From contig JAMKCF010000008.1 in NCBI GenBank assembly GCA_023634235.1, positions 13,979,676 through 14,043,675 of the forward strand: DNA of 64,000 nucleotides, written 5' to 3'. The notes under the pieces are model-generated. The model was not told where the DNA came from, searched no databases, and saw nothing but the letters and a program-made list of their open reading frames with translations. How positions within the stretch are numbered: the stretch's first letter is position 1; each line of letters starts with the position of its first letter. Below are positions 23,961 through 36,490 of this stretch, one piece after another. The stretch comes from Pisaster brevispinus. Lineage: Eukaryota; Echinodermata; Asteroidea; Forcipulatida; Asteriidae. The translations under genes and the position numbers were made by a program.

Positions 23961-26330
23961 CTGTATTTGCCGATACAATCGTTAAGATGGCAACCCTCAG
24001 ACATCAGTTCCACGCATTTTCATTGTTTTGTCTTTGTTTGTTTGTTTTGTGTGTGTGTTTTTTTTTTTTTTACTCTTGTTTTTTTTATTTTTTACATTAC
24101 ATCTGAATGCAAAGCAAAGTACATAATATGAACCTAGCTATACGATTATGCATCATATCATTCTCTTGTTTCCACCAAACAGTGTGTAAATCTTCCATTT
24201 CAAATACTCCGTGGAAAAAGAACAAACTATAAAAATATTTTCGCTTGTGTTCTGGACAGACCTGAAGCTGATACGCACCAGAGCCACTTTCAGTTTAAAA
24301 GCTTTATATACTATTTTTGGCCCGAGGGGGAAGCGATACCATCGCCACGTGCAGATAGAATCAGCAAATGGTAATAAATTGTATTGGTGTTTGGCTAAGT
24401 GCTTGGATTGAAGAACTGGTAATTGGTTGAGGGGCCTAATGCAATGTAATGTTATAATCCTGTTTATAATGGACCAAGTGTTTGATTTTCAGGCAAGCTT
24501 TTTTTGTTTCATGTTTTTGTTATTTCTGTATTAATCTGATTATAGATTCTTCAGGAGGGCTAAAGAGAAAAGTCGACAAAAAAGATACATTTGACAGTAT
24601 GACCTAAAGATGGTTTTATTGTAGGAATATTGAAGCAAGTGTACTTTGACCTTTACAAATTGAAACTCGTGTATATAGCATAAGATATTACCTTCATAAA
24701 AGCAGCCAGCAACACATTGCACGCGCAGTCCGTGTCTATACCATCCGTATACACGCAGTGCAGTTTAACATGAATTATGCATGACTTGCCGAGATGCTCT
24801 TTTAAATAATGACACATGAGATCATGTCTGGTCTTTAGAAAAGCTGTCTGTCATGGTTGAGAGCTTTTCCACCAATCATTGGCACATTATTTAATGTCAC
24901 AATTTGTTTATTTAAATACAAAGCCCAACTTCCTTAGAGGGAGGGTATGATTTTGGAAATTGCTCAAAAAAAAAAATTACAATAAAAAACCTACTTGGCA
25001 AGGAGCACTGGAGAGCGGTTGATATTGTAAAACATGGTTAGAAACGACCCCTTTGAAGTAATGTAGTTTTATAGAAGGGGGTAATTTTTCAAACAAACAA
25101 AATTTAATCTGAGAAAGGCTTCAGTCTCAGGCATCTGAAAACACACGATTATATAAACTATGCAACAAGGTTGTTTTTTTCCCTTCATTTTTTTCTTGCA
25201 ACTTTGATGACCAATTGGGCCCTAATTTTCACAAGTTTGTTATTTTATGCATAAATATGTTGGGATACACCAAGTGAGGATATTGGAAAATAATATTAAA
25301 AGTATACCCTGCCTTTAACCAAAGAAAATTAATTTTAAATTGTCAAATCTGCCAAAGTGGTTAATTTTTTCTAATCTTTGTGTAAATAATACGTGTGTAG
25401 CATAAAATTACTTACGTGTGTACGATAAAATTACAAGCTTCTTTCTCAAACAGGTGTCTAACCACATTAATTTCATTTGAGAACTTTTTAAATCTACGGT
25501 GTTCTGAAAATGACATCCAACTTAAGTAGAGACTTTCAGCCTGTCTCCGAATAGAACCATTCTACAATTGATATCTGTCAAACAGACTCAAGTAAAACAA
25601 ACACCGACACTCCGTGAACTTAACACACGGAACCCAGTGAATTTAGAAGACGTCCCAAAAGAGTTCTGCCGTTCAGAGACTTAGTTCCACCAAAAAGAAG
25701 CACTGTGGCAAAGCCACTCCGCACTACTCGTCGTTATTCAATCATCGAAATCATAAATAAGCCTATCGAGTTTAGCTCGGATAATTTTGTCCTTAAATTG
25801 TCCGCTCAGTCCAGTAAATGTGTAATCGAATTGTTACACTTCCCCGGGAAATATGAGCACCCGATAGATGCAGCCGACCCTTTTCACAAGTGGCCCGGTT
25901 TCTGGACTTTCATGAAGTATGCATCCATAAAGCTTATAAAATGGGACTCCCGAGAGTACGGTAACTTGGTTAAGTGAGCGAGTCGTTTTTAAACAAACCC
26001 CCGCCCGATACATCCACCCGCTCCTCCCGTGCCAGGAGTAGGCTCAAAGAGGTCAACCTCGGAGTCGCATCGTCTGGGGGTGGGGGGTGGGAGGAATAAT
26101 ATTATTAACCGTCATTCACCGTCAGCTTCGATATCCAACATTTCGATTGCATCTGCGTGTGTTAGCATCGGAACTGAAATTCTTACTATCAGGCTCTGTT
26201 TTTTTTTTAAGGAAGGTGATCTTGCTCCCCAACAATCTTGCTTTTTGTCAAATCAAACATGGGAGTTGCATCCAGTTCTCATAGTTTGAATTGCAATTGT
26301 GATGTTTAACTGTTCAGAATTAAGGACCTT
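23960..26330. other. No gene recognised
   Basis: AT-rich, with poly-T near 24058. A 90-codon plus frame (25705-25977) looks non-repetitive but has no recognisable domain and is not needed by the receptor gene model. Confidence 0.5.
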
Positions 26331-26424
26331 GTTGCGGCCAAGCGGTTAAGAGCACTGGACTCAAGTTCGCATGTTTGAAAAGATCAACAAAAATATCAAA
26401 ATATAACAAGACATAAATGGAGCA

Positions 26425-26803
26425 GTCGACCCAATGGCTGAGCTGCAAGACCCGTAGTCAGAGGGTAGTTAAAATTCTGATCAGCAGAGTGTGGGTTTGA
26501 GTCCCGGTCGTGGCACTTGAGTCCTTGGGCAAGATAATTTACCATAATTGCTTTGTCCATTGGATGGGACATTAAGCCGTACATCCCGTGTACTAGGATT
26601 GGTACCGTGCTGCACATAAAATGACTCTGAGCACTAATATCGTGGAGGAGTAGGGGCTGACCCCGGTGTTTCTGGTTCACATAGCAAGCACCCTTGCCCA
26701 CAGGTTTCCTCAGGCTTGCGAGCTACAGTGATGAAGTTCACTTATGAGTCATCCTTGGTTTCATTATCACAAATAAAGTATAATAATAACAATAAATATA
26801 ATA
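26425..26803 (+). mobile_element. tRNA-derived SINE, long copy
   Basis: Begins near GTCGACCCAATGGCTGAGCT (box A-like). Box B is GGTTTGAGTCC at 26494-26504. The body reads CTTGGGCAAGATAATTTACC, GGATGGGACATTAAGCCGTA and GTGTACTAGGATTGG, then GGTTTCCTCAGGCTTGCGAG, and ends in an AATAATAACAATAAAT tail. The body matches the fragment at 45134-45415. A second tRNA-like start (GCGGCCAAGCGGTTAAGAGC, 26335-26354) lies just upstream and may be a separate truncated SINE head. The minus-strand frame 26396-26701 is SINE-derived. Confidence 0.75.
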
Positions 26804-27314
26804 CAAAATCTCAGAAAATGCGTGCATCCTGTAAGCTAAAGAGAAAGAACGTGAACATTACAGCCCTTGACCATGGATAGGTCAAATACGTCACGAAGAC
26901 AGAGAAGGAAAGATTGTTTACTGTAGGACGACGAGGAGCTACATTAGTCCACTGCGGAAAGACATGATCATGAGAAAAGAGAGCCAGCATTGGCTGCGCC
27001 TACGGCTATGTGTTACTATGGGCTTCGAAAGCCACTGCCGTTAATTCAGACCCCCGCGCCTTAAAACGAAACGGCCCTGTTTTGCATACCACTACAAGTT
27101 GAGAAAAGTGCACTCTATTGATTGATAATTAACCTTCGCAAAAAGTACGCATCAGTTTGGTCCGTGTACTAAAGCACGGAGTAAATCTAATTCTAAAGGT
27201 CAGACGGAACACAAAATATAATTAGGTCTTGTTTGAAACCAATGTTGCTTCTCTATCCTTTAATTAATATAAATATTGATTGTTCTTTTTTAATATCTCC
27301 CATACTCTCTTCAG
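26803..27314. other. Intronic or upstream DNA before the first receptor exon
   Basis: No exon recognised. The last 30 bases form the pyrimidine-rich tract of the acceptor at 27314. Confidence 0.55.
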
Positions 27315-27501
27315 CAACCTTCATTCATCGTTATAACGACACTGACCAAAGACCACCAGAGCATGCCGATAACATGTTGGTTACGTACGAGGACGGCCAT
27401 TGGAGCGCGCCATATTTCGACTGTCAAGGGGGAAATATCTGGATGATCACGTACACGGTGCCGTTCCTGGGATCGCATCCCAACGGCAGCTATTATTTCA
27501 A
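27315..27501 (+). CDS. Internal exon of a GPR158/GPR179-like class C receptor (Cache domain part)
   Basis: Seen: a pyrimidine-rich tract ending in CTCTTCAG precedes the exon and GTAAGT follows it. The 187-bp exon holds two bases of a split codon, 61 codons and two bases of the next split codon. The peptide includes VTYEDGHWSAPYFDC and IWMITYTVPF, ending NGSYYF. Known: this Tyr-Glu-Asp-Gly-His-Trp-Ser plus Pro-Tyr-Phe-Asp/Glu-Cys pattern is what I recall from the extracellular Cache domain of GPR158/GPR179-family orphan class C receptors; GPR158 is a neuronal surface protein that responds to glycine. Two N-glycosylation sequons (NDT, NGS) fit an extracellular location. Neighbours: it splices in phase to the exon at 42968. 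The upstream exon was not found. The family call rests on remembered motifs, not a search. Ligand specificity cannot be inferred. Confidence 0.82.
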
Positions 27502-30329
27502 GTAAGTTTTGATTGATGTGTTCATCAACTTTCCAACTGGGAATTTCACCCCTTTATAACTTGACTTGCCATAAATCTAATTACCGTTTATATGCGCTGT
27601 TATTATTCGTGCAGGAAATAATGTTGCTTTTCGTAAAATCTGGACTTGAGAAATGGAACAGTCCTTGATAATTTTCCAATCGCTGTACACCTTTAAGGTA
27701 TTATACAGGATTGGTGACGACAAAATCATAATTGTTTAACTTTAATCTGAAAGCTGACTGATTTCATGCTGGTTCATACCAAAACCAGCTTTTACATATT
27801 TGAGAAAACTGTATCTGAAAACCTAAATAACCGCAACAGCTGATTTTGGTCGTTACAACCAAAATGAAGGATTTCTCCTGACTCATACAACGGAATAAGC
27901 CAAAATTTTCACAGGATTGTTATTTCATGTGTATGGTTGATCACTCAAAACATGAACACTGTCTGCGACTATTTTGTCAGCTCTACCAATCCTCGATGGG
28001 TCAGATTCCATGCATTCGTAATGATAGTATTAAGTCATAATCTCAATTCATAGAAGGACCAGACTTGCCTCACTTTGAGGACAGTGCGTTGATAGGAGAC
28101 AAGTTAGCTTGCTATATCTTGACATAACTATACCTTTATGGAATTTACTTGACACGTTTTCTAAAGCTTCTCTACGTTTGTGCACTTTTCCCCTTTCAAA
28201 CTGTGGCCCTTTTAACTTTAAATAAAACCACTCAAGATATAAGGTTACTCAATGTAACCCAGTGAACAAGAAACATTAGGTATATCGGCAATCTACAAAT
28301 GACCTAGTGGTGCTGGGAACAGATGGGCAGATTGGCGCAAGGCAAGACAGGTAAACCAAACAGACAAACGGCAAGAAAATACCTGTAGGCTGACGTGTTC
28401 AAAAAAACAACTTGAATAATAAAATGGTCGCACGGTCTTGGCTGATAACAGCTGTTCAGTCTTTGGAGAAATTTAATAATCGATCACCAGCATCTCCTGA
28501 AAAACCTCCCCCGAGAAATAAGCAAAACGTCTGCTGCGCACCGAATAGTTCTTTAAGATTTGCTTTGCCACTCGAAAGAATATAAGACTGTGAATAATTT
28601 TACATTTAAATTTGATATTCGACGCCTGGGCGCAGCGTAGGACAGACCCAGGCAATGTGTGTGTAGAGAGGGGGCATTATCGCCATGCAAGGGGTGGCAG
28701 TGTTTGAAATCTGTAGGGAGTTACACAGCCGTTGCTCGGGCGATTATTTGCACTTCTTATAGGAGATGTTTCATGGGCTCGTTGGTTTCGGTCCCTCGGT
28801 GATTTCTGTTATTCGACGCTGTGGCGTGCGAACATCGAAGGGAAGGGTAGGAGTGGGAGCATAACTCAAGACATTTACAGTTGTTGTGACGATGAACCTG
28901 CACACTTATTTAATCTGCCTTGTATGTTTTAAAAATGTACACTTTTCTCTTGGCGAATAGCTTGGTGCACCGAGTGACAGTTGATACCGGAAAAATTACA
29001 TTTTTAAGGGAAGCGTATCAACAGAAGACTGAGCCAGAAAACAAACTTTTAAAAAGTATACGGGGAGAAAAGGGTCTCATGGATCGACAGGAAACTTGAT
29101 AACAATATATTTGGAATGGATTTTTTTTTAAATCTCACTGCTTCGTTTAAAAGAATGTTGCCACAATGCATTGATTTATTGCTATTTCTCCCCTTTTAAA
29201 AGCAGATTAGTGTCCCTATGTAATTGGCATCATGGGGGGTCACTGTTATTCTTACTGTCGTTTTTAACTATCAATTTATTCATTAAACAAAGGGTGGCAA
29301 TAAGGCAAACTTCTTAACTGAAGCTAAAAAGCACGATGTTGTGAGCAAGAATGTTGGGTTTGAGCTGTGAACTAACGGACTTTTTCCGTAGAGACAAAAC
29401 ACCTGATTAATTATCGAAATGATGATTAGTATCAATCTGACAGCTCGCTGATTATAAGTTTCATACCATAATCAATACATATATGTTTATGTCTTTCTCA
29501 AAACACCGTTATCTTTTACTACACGGCAATCCAATTGTGCGTGTGATGAACGTGCACACTTTTGCCTAACAAAACGTAAACTGTTTTATGTGAACAAAAA
29601 CCATAAATGGGTGGAAAAAATACACTTACTTGTACACCCCCCCCCCCACCCACACACAGAGAAAAAAAAACCCAAAAGAAACAAATAAATAACATAAATA
29701 ACATAAAATTTACATGAGAAACCTCGGGGTTCCCCCTACTATCAAATGCACACTCCTGATCCTCCCCTCAAATACGTATGTATGGTGATGAAGAGACATC
29801 GCAATTCGTAAGTATTTGCGCACATCCGCGATGCAGCTTTTTTTGGTTATTTTGTTATAATTGTTATTTATTTATTTTGTATTTAATTTTTTTTAATGTC
29901 ATTATTTATACATTTTCAATTTAGCTCATGTGAACATTTGCATACATAATGCGCAGTCACTAAATTTGAGATGCTGACATAATCTTTTGCAATCAACGCA
30001 CATTTGCAAACTGCGATGTCCCTTCAAGGCTACCATACATTTTTAACCAAGGGTAAGATAGAGGTGGGGTAATCTCAGTGGGTGGGGGTAAGCTAGTTCC
30101 AACCATTGTCTTAGGTACCACCTTTTGTAAACTAAATCTCTCAATTGTCACCGGAAGACAGTTTCTTGTCAAATTCCGTCCCACTCCCATCATAGATTGC
30201 TCTACCCATCCATGTATAATTATTCAATAAGTAGCAGAACGAAATGGGGAAACTATTAATGCAACTGTATCTGAAGTAAAAATGAATATGCAAACATCGT
30301 CATCCGTTCTGCATGTCGGGGAAGAGCGT

Positions 30330-30385
30330 AGCGCCTCGATAGCTCAGTTTCCAGTCCAGTCGGTTCTGGGCAAGATAACAGCTGG
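30330..30385 (+). repeat. Possible SINE head fragment
   Basis: CCTCGATAGCTCAGTTT resembles box A, and GGTTCTGGGCAAGATAAC resembles the junction between box B and body of the SINE at 26425, with the middle deleted. Short and diverged. Confidence 0.3.
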
Positions 30386-31019
30386 CAAATGCAAATATGC
30401 ATATGGAAAATGTTGAAAAACTAGCAAACAATATCTCCAAAACATACTCGAATATGTAAAACGGTTGTTTAGCTGTGAGTTATTTTTAAAACGGGTGTCA
30501 CCGTATAGTTGTGGACAACATGCTTTAACAAATTATGGCCCGTCATAAAATATTGGTTTTAGTATAATTTCCAAGCCACGATGACGAAGAGATGGGACAA
30601 CAGTTCACTTTTTAATCCATGACATAGTTCCCCGAGATAATCCCTTGATATTGTGGCTAATTAGTTAAACCCAGACTTAATCCAATAAAATTTATTATCA
30701 AACAAAGCCGAGGGGCGTGTTTCCACATGAGAGCCATGGATAAGACCGCTTTAATACTCGCCTCAAAAAGAATTGCACGCCCACTGCTGAAATCATTGAA
30801 GAATGCTCTGGCGTCCTTATTTTCACCACGTTCGTTGCGAAGTGCCAAGGGAAAAATTACTTTGCACAAGGTCTTTTTGATTTGATTATAAAACATAAGT
30901 CGTTAAAAAGTTAGGCGTTTACAGACAAACATTCTGAGGCCGTGAGTTTCAACTTTCTGACATGAAGCCACGGAATGCAAACATCTCATGGAATGATTGG
31001 TTTACTTTTGCCTAATTTT

Positions 31020-31340
31020 GCCTATTTTTCTCCGTTGGGGCATAAAGGAGAAATATTTTGGGGGAACTGTGCGTTTGATGAAAGCATCGATGGCACACGA
31101 TCTGAGTATGCCAAGAGAAAGATGTTTGGCTTTATAGGGCCATCACAGTTTGACCTTTGATGAAAGAAATATAGGTAGAAAAAACAAGCCACGGTAGCCA
31201 TAATTTATTATTTTGTTTGTAGGTATATTTGTTTCAAAAGAGAAATCTGTGATGGCCAAATTACTTTCTCATGTTGTACCACACGACTGTTCGGCAAACT
31301 CTATGCTTGTATCCTCAAATGCACAATCTCACCACAAACA
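31020..31340. mobile_element. Fold-back element, copy 2 (in receptor intron)
   Basis: Left arm about 31020-31174 (GTTTGATGAAAGCATCGATG, GAGAAAGATGTTTGG, GGGCCATCACAG, ATATAGGTAG) and right arm about 31220-31340 (GGTATATTTGTTTC, CTGTGATGGCC, TTACTTTCTCATG, TATGCTTGTATC) are mutual reverse complements with substitutions. The loop is about 45 bp. A MITE begins immediately to the right at 31338. No protein-coding capacity. Confidence 0.65.
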
Positions 31341-31565
31341 CTCTAACAATTTCCAGGTAAGAATCGAGCCGGATTCCGGGCCCCACGGGACCTAACCCAT
31401 ATCTGGAAAAAAAAAATTAAAAATTGACCCGGATTCTTCGTCGTTTTGACCCATTTCTTGGTCATTTCTAGGACACAGATTCTAGGTCACATTTACCCGG
31501 AAATGGGTCAAACCCCACGTGACCCGAATCGGGTTAACTCTGGCCAGGGTGTTTTTTAGAATGTA
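31338..31565. mobile_element. MITE with GACCC/GGGTC-rich interior, copy 1
   Basis: Starts ACACTCTAACAATTTCCAGG and ends CTGGCCAGGGTGTTTTTTAG plus AATGTA, an imperfect terminal inverted repeat. The interior is full of GACCC and GGGTC words (ACCCATTTCTTGGTCATTT, ACCCGGAAATGGGTCA), giving nested palindromes. The same order recurs at 32228 and 51414. No coding frame. Confidence 0.6.
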
Positions 31566-32227
31566 CCTGCAGTGCTAATCATTGAGTCACTGTCTTTAAA
31601 GTCTAGTCTTCAGTGGATTTTGTCCCCTTCCTTCATTGCAGCACGTATATAACTGACAAATATTTGAATAATTTAGTCTTTTGTGGACAAGACCGTTTGG
31701 TTTGGCAGTTGCTATACTCGTAAGGCTACCCTATCTACAGCGCAACTGCAAATCAAACAATTAATTTTACCCACACAAGTGTCTATGACCCATCGGTTGT
31801 TGGAGCAAATTAATTTAAGTCCTTTTAGTATCCACCAAACATACAACCGACTCTTGATTTGTTTTTGTAATCAAATAACATTGTCACTGTTTGGAGAAAA
31901 TATTAAATGATAGTTTTCGTTTGTCGGGTTCCATATGCAAGGTCATTCATACTTCAATATCATCTCGAAAAACAATCACATTTTGTAGACACTTTTCCTC
32001 GACCATGGCAGTATTTTAGCCGGGGAAAAAAAAATCCGCATTCGCACTGACTTTAATAATTCTTTTTTTCTTTTCTTTACCGATTATGTTTACCTAACTC
32101 ATTCAAAATTACAGCATGTTCCATCGTACCACTTCGGGAAAGAATCCGAAAACAGCTAAACAGGAAGAACATACATTCAAATAGAAAGCTTCAAACAAAA
32201 CATGTGAATCACATGCATAACACAAAA

Positions 32228-32500
32228 ACACTCTAAGCACGTTAAACACGTCAGGGTCAGAACAGCCCGGACTCAGGGTCACAGTGGGTCCAGCCCATTT
32301 CTGGGTCAAACAAGACCCGGAATCTGTGTTAAAGTGACCCAAAACTGTGTCCGAATGACGCAGAATCTGTGTAAAAAAACAACAACCCAAAAACCACAAA
32401 GTTTTTAATCAGTGTCCAGGTCGGCATGATTTGGGTCAGGAGGAACCCCTGGGACCCAGAGTCAGTGTCTGGATCCTTATTCGGGAGCTTTCAGAGTTAA
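32228..32500. mobile_element. MITE with GACCC/GGGTC-rich interior, copy 2
   Basis: Starts ACACTCTAAGCACG and ends CGGGAGCTTTCAGAGTTA, matching the family termini in inverted orientation. The interior has AGCCCATTTCTGGGTCAAAC and AAGACCCGGAATCTGTGT. A minus-strand frame over 32109-32399 crosses the boundary and has no recognised product. Located 0.7 kb from copy 1. Confidence 0.5.
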
Positions 32501-35500
32501 GTAAGAACAAAACAAAGAGGTTTTATGGAAAACGGTTTTGCCTTGCAGCACGTGCACAAAATTTGCAACAATGGTTGGCCTTATGAGGTTGGAAATTAAT
32601 ATGGGATATACTAAAGGGAAAGGGAAAGACAAAACAACCAAGGGAAAGCCACTGAAAAGAACGTCAAGGGAAATTAAACAATGGGAAGAAAACATATAGA
32701 AATCTTCACCAAGAATGGATGGATACAACATGAGTATCATGGACAATTACAATATTACATTACATCGAGATGCGTTCGAGAAGACAAGAAAGAAAGGAAA
32801 AAAGTCCACACCAAAATATAAATTTTTTTGCGTTCAGCATTTCTTCACGTTTTTTTCCACGTTACTTTCCCTTTGAATTTCTAAGTTGAACAGGTTGAAA
32901 GGACAAAAGGGCAAGGGATACAACAGGACACGAGCACAATAACAACAAAAAGGAAATCACCAGACCTGATATCTTAATGGAATTACGCTTGAACTGCTAA
33001 AGATTTTAGGTGGCGGGCACAAGATAGAAGCGGGCAAGCAGTTCCAGTGCAAGGTAATAAGTGATAAGTAACGAACGCGGAGGCAATAGCACAAAGTTAT
33101 TCATTTTATACACACTATACGGTCTTTACAAATAATGAACACGCAGAAACACATGTGGTGCTCTCGTCCAAGGTTCACAATAACGGCTTGCAAATATTAC
33201 CAACATACACATCAACACTATAATAAAGTCTGCTCTTGAATCGAGGGTTCAAACAGCACGAAACTGTGTGAATATAACCCATAGATATTGTGTGATACCA
33301 GTACTAATCCGGCGGCCATGTTGACTCCTAATCAGACAATAATTGGATCTTTAGTTCAAGTAACTGGATTTCCTTTCATTTGTGCCCCGGGCTAAAGACA
33401 AAGCCGTTAACACTATGGATAATTGTGTTTGCGGTATATTTAAAAGGCAAGACTAGATCTGTAGGTCTTTATAGTAACTGATATTAAAGTGACTATCTCA
33501 GGGGAAAAAAAAATTCTCCGGGGGTGACTTTAATGATGAAGAGTTATATATTTCTTTCGTGCTTATTTTGTTTTAACTACAACGAAATAGTCCCGATCCA
33601 AAAAGTGTTTATACGGGGTTGTTTACCCATCGAATCTCGGACTTTAACACAAAAGGATTCCGGGTGTTTTGACACATTGAGGACACCCTCACTTCGCTTT
33701 TGTACACAAGAATATGGTGCGTCACTGAAAAAAAATATAAATAAAAATCCAAACAATTTATCTGGTGGACAAACGTGTTTTATGTGCGTTGACACCTATG
33801 TGGTTTTAACAAAAACGAAAACAATTGATTCTCCGTTTACATGTTTTTAATTGTGAGAATTGCTCTAAAAGTCTGCCATGGAACATCGGCGGGGGGGGGG
33901 GGCGGTACACAAGTTCCTTGATTACAAAACTGGAACATGTCGTGAGCGTGTCTACCCGTTGACACCGATGACTGTATACAAAATGGGATCCGGGTGGTTT
34001 GATAAACCGGTGACGTTCTATAAATTGATATTGTGTGCAAAATCAATGGTTAGTCCAGAAATGGGTGTTTACGTGGAGATGTGTGAATTCAATGAACACA
34101 CGAAGACCTCAACATGTAGCCCTTACCTTGTACCCAAATGTAGCCAGGACCAAATGAAGCTCCAATATGGTACATAATCTAGACCGTACCAACATTAAAC
34201 TACATGTGGGTACAGTAGGGATACAAATAGCTCTTATGATACACTTAAGTCAGAGTTGGGCGACCTTTAGGCCGCGCACAAACGCCTAATAGCATATGAA
34301 TATCCCAATATTCATGAACGCCGCGCAAAGGACTCTGGTGAAATGTGAGTCCAAGCTACACTGGCAACCATCATGGGGCGCTGACTTTGAAGCAATGCGG
34401 CACCTGGCATGGTTTACATGTAAACAACAGCATGGCTTTCATCTTGGCATCATGATTTATTATTAAAATGTACTCGGTTTCCCAGGATGCATTGCGGTAT
34501 ATTTGCGGTATAGATGGCCGTTGTGCAATGGACTAATACAGCCTTCAAACCAAAACCAAAGGAACCCGAAAGCACCGACACACACACACAAAAGGAAACA
34601 AAAATGATAAGAATGAAATATTTTCGGACAGCTGTGTACAGAATCCGATCCTGACTTCGGTTTGTTTGGAAACATGAGCCGTTTATAGCAAACTAAATTA
34701 TCTACCATGCTGTTCTCTCTCTCTCTATCTCTCGACCGAGACCTTAAGCATCATTAAAACAGTGGCTCATTCACGAGAATGGCATTGGAAAGCATGCGGC
34801 ACTGATGTTTTGATATTACGAACGTAGCATATAGCGATTGTAGAGCTGCCATACATGCCCGATATGCCTTATTAAGTCAGAGTTCTAGATCTTTTATTCT
34901 TTATTTCAATGGATTCATATTTCAGATCGACAATGAAGTAGCAATAACAGGTAAAAAAGTGAATGCAATTTATTTAAAAGGATCTCACACCGGAGGTTCT
35001 TTTTGTAAGACAGCAGTAGACAAAACTATCTATTTCTGTTTTGAAAACGTAGCCTGCGCTAACCCGCAGACATTTATAGAGGATCTAGCGCTACGAAATT
35101 ATTTTAATAACCTAGCTGTAACTTTTTCCTTTTCATTTATTTATTTATTTATTTGTTGCTGTGACTACATTGTTGCATATCCACCAATAGCTTTCGAGAG
35201 GAGTATATCAGAGAGGAACATGACGTATAATATTGATCGGCACAGTAACTGGTAACCATTAAACGATCAAGCTTTGTTTATAACATTAGGAGTATGCGTA
35301 CAGTTGTCACTATGCAGCCATATTTGGCCAGTTCCCCCAATGTCAAGATCAACTCAGCGCCTTTTACCAACACATAAAACAAACGGTCTACCTCTAGGTG
35401 CACGACGGAGCCCCCCATACGTGTCACACCACCACAACATTCATATAACGCAATCATTTCACACCAAGTCGACCTACCAAGAAGACTTTCTGAAACTGAG

Positions 35501-35614
35501 AAATAGACTTCCTTGAGGCTTTGCAAGATGGAAATGGGTTTCATTTGTTTGTTATTTTATTACACATCCAACAGCACAATCAGGGCCAATGACAGGATGA
35601 ATAGGAAACAAGTA

Positions 35615-35765
35615 GAAAAGTTCAGTTTTAGATGTGGGAGGAAAACCCCAATGGGGAAAAACCAGGTAGGGACTGAAAATCCAATCAACTTCGGTCTGAG
35701 GTTGGTTTCGAACTGGGCTCAACAGAGGTGAAAGGCAGGGAAAGAAACCGAGCCAACCCGATCCC
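35615..35765 (-). repeat. Diverged copy of the second SINE family
   Basis: Plus-strand landmarks: GGGAGGAAAACCCCAATGGG, AAAAACCAGGTAGGGACTGA, AAATCCAATC, GGTTTCGAACTGGGCTCAAC, AGAGGTGAAAGGCAGGG and GAAACCGAGCCAACCCGATC. In reverse these give a tRNA-like head followed by a body. Overlapping open frames on both strands are explained by the repeat. Confidence 0.45.
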
Positions 35766-36384
35766 ATGATGCTTGTTTATTGGGAGAGGTGGGGGGGGGG
35801 GGGTGCACCATATATTTATCTCTTCTGAGGAAAGTTCGAATCGACTTCTTAGTTTCGCCAAGTCGACCTGATGAGATATCGTTGTATAGGCCTATTATGG
35901 TTACAATGATATGGCATTACTGGAGCTCCGTAGACAGCTTAGCTCTGTCATATATATTTATATCGACCTGCTAAAATATACGTAGCAAAATGAAGGCATG
36001 CACGGGGACAAATCTCCGAACGTTAAGGAACGATTTGCTTGGTAAGATCGATATGTCGAAGGAACCTCAATATTATGGCGGTGAGACTGGATGTTGAAAT
36101 TGCCGCAACACAAGGTCGTAAACTCGTGTGTATACAACATGAAAAAAATACTACAAATGCAACTGACCTAAGCCCGGGCTACCGGCTCTTAACTTCCATG
36201 CTTCTCATTTTGTTTTAAAACAAAATGCTTTTTGCGTCAGTAAACTAGACCATTGGACTAAAGGATTCAAGCAAATCTCAGTGGCACATGAAATGCATCC
36301 TGGGGAAAATGGGACAACTAGATTAACCATATAAACACAGGAAGCACGTTTCTCATTTTGCAACTAGTCACGGAGCGGCTACGA

Positions 36385-36490
36385 CGAACGACTATGTCCG
36401 ACCCACTTTGTCTGACAAACCGACATGTCTGCCCATGTCCGACAAACATTTGTGTCCGACAAAACTCGTTGGACATTGAGTCTGACCATG
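36385..36490. repeat. Short TGTCCGACA-type tandem words
   Basis: TATGTCCGACCC, TTGTCTGACAAAC, CATGTCCGACAAAC, TGTGTCCGACAAAAC and GAGTCTGACC occur at about 15-25-bp spacing. Followed by a poly-T/poly-G tract (36521-36551). Confidence 0.5.

Noticed and set aside
25705..25977. 90-codon plus frame as an upstream receptor exon
   Set aside because: No resemblance to the N-terminal half of the Cache domain and no convincing splice donor in phase.
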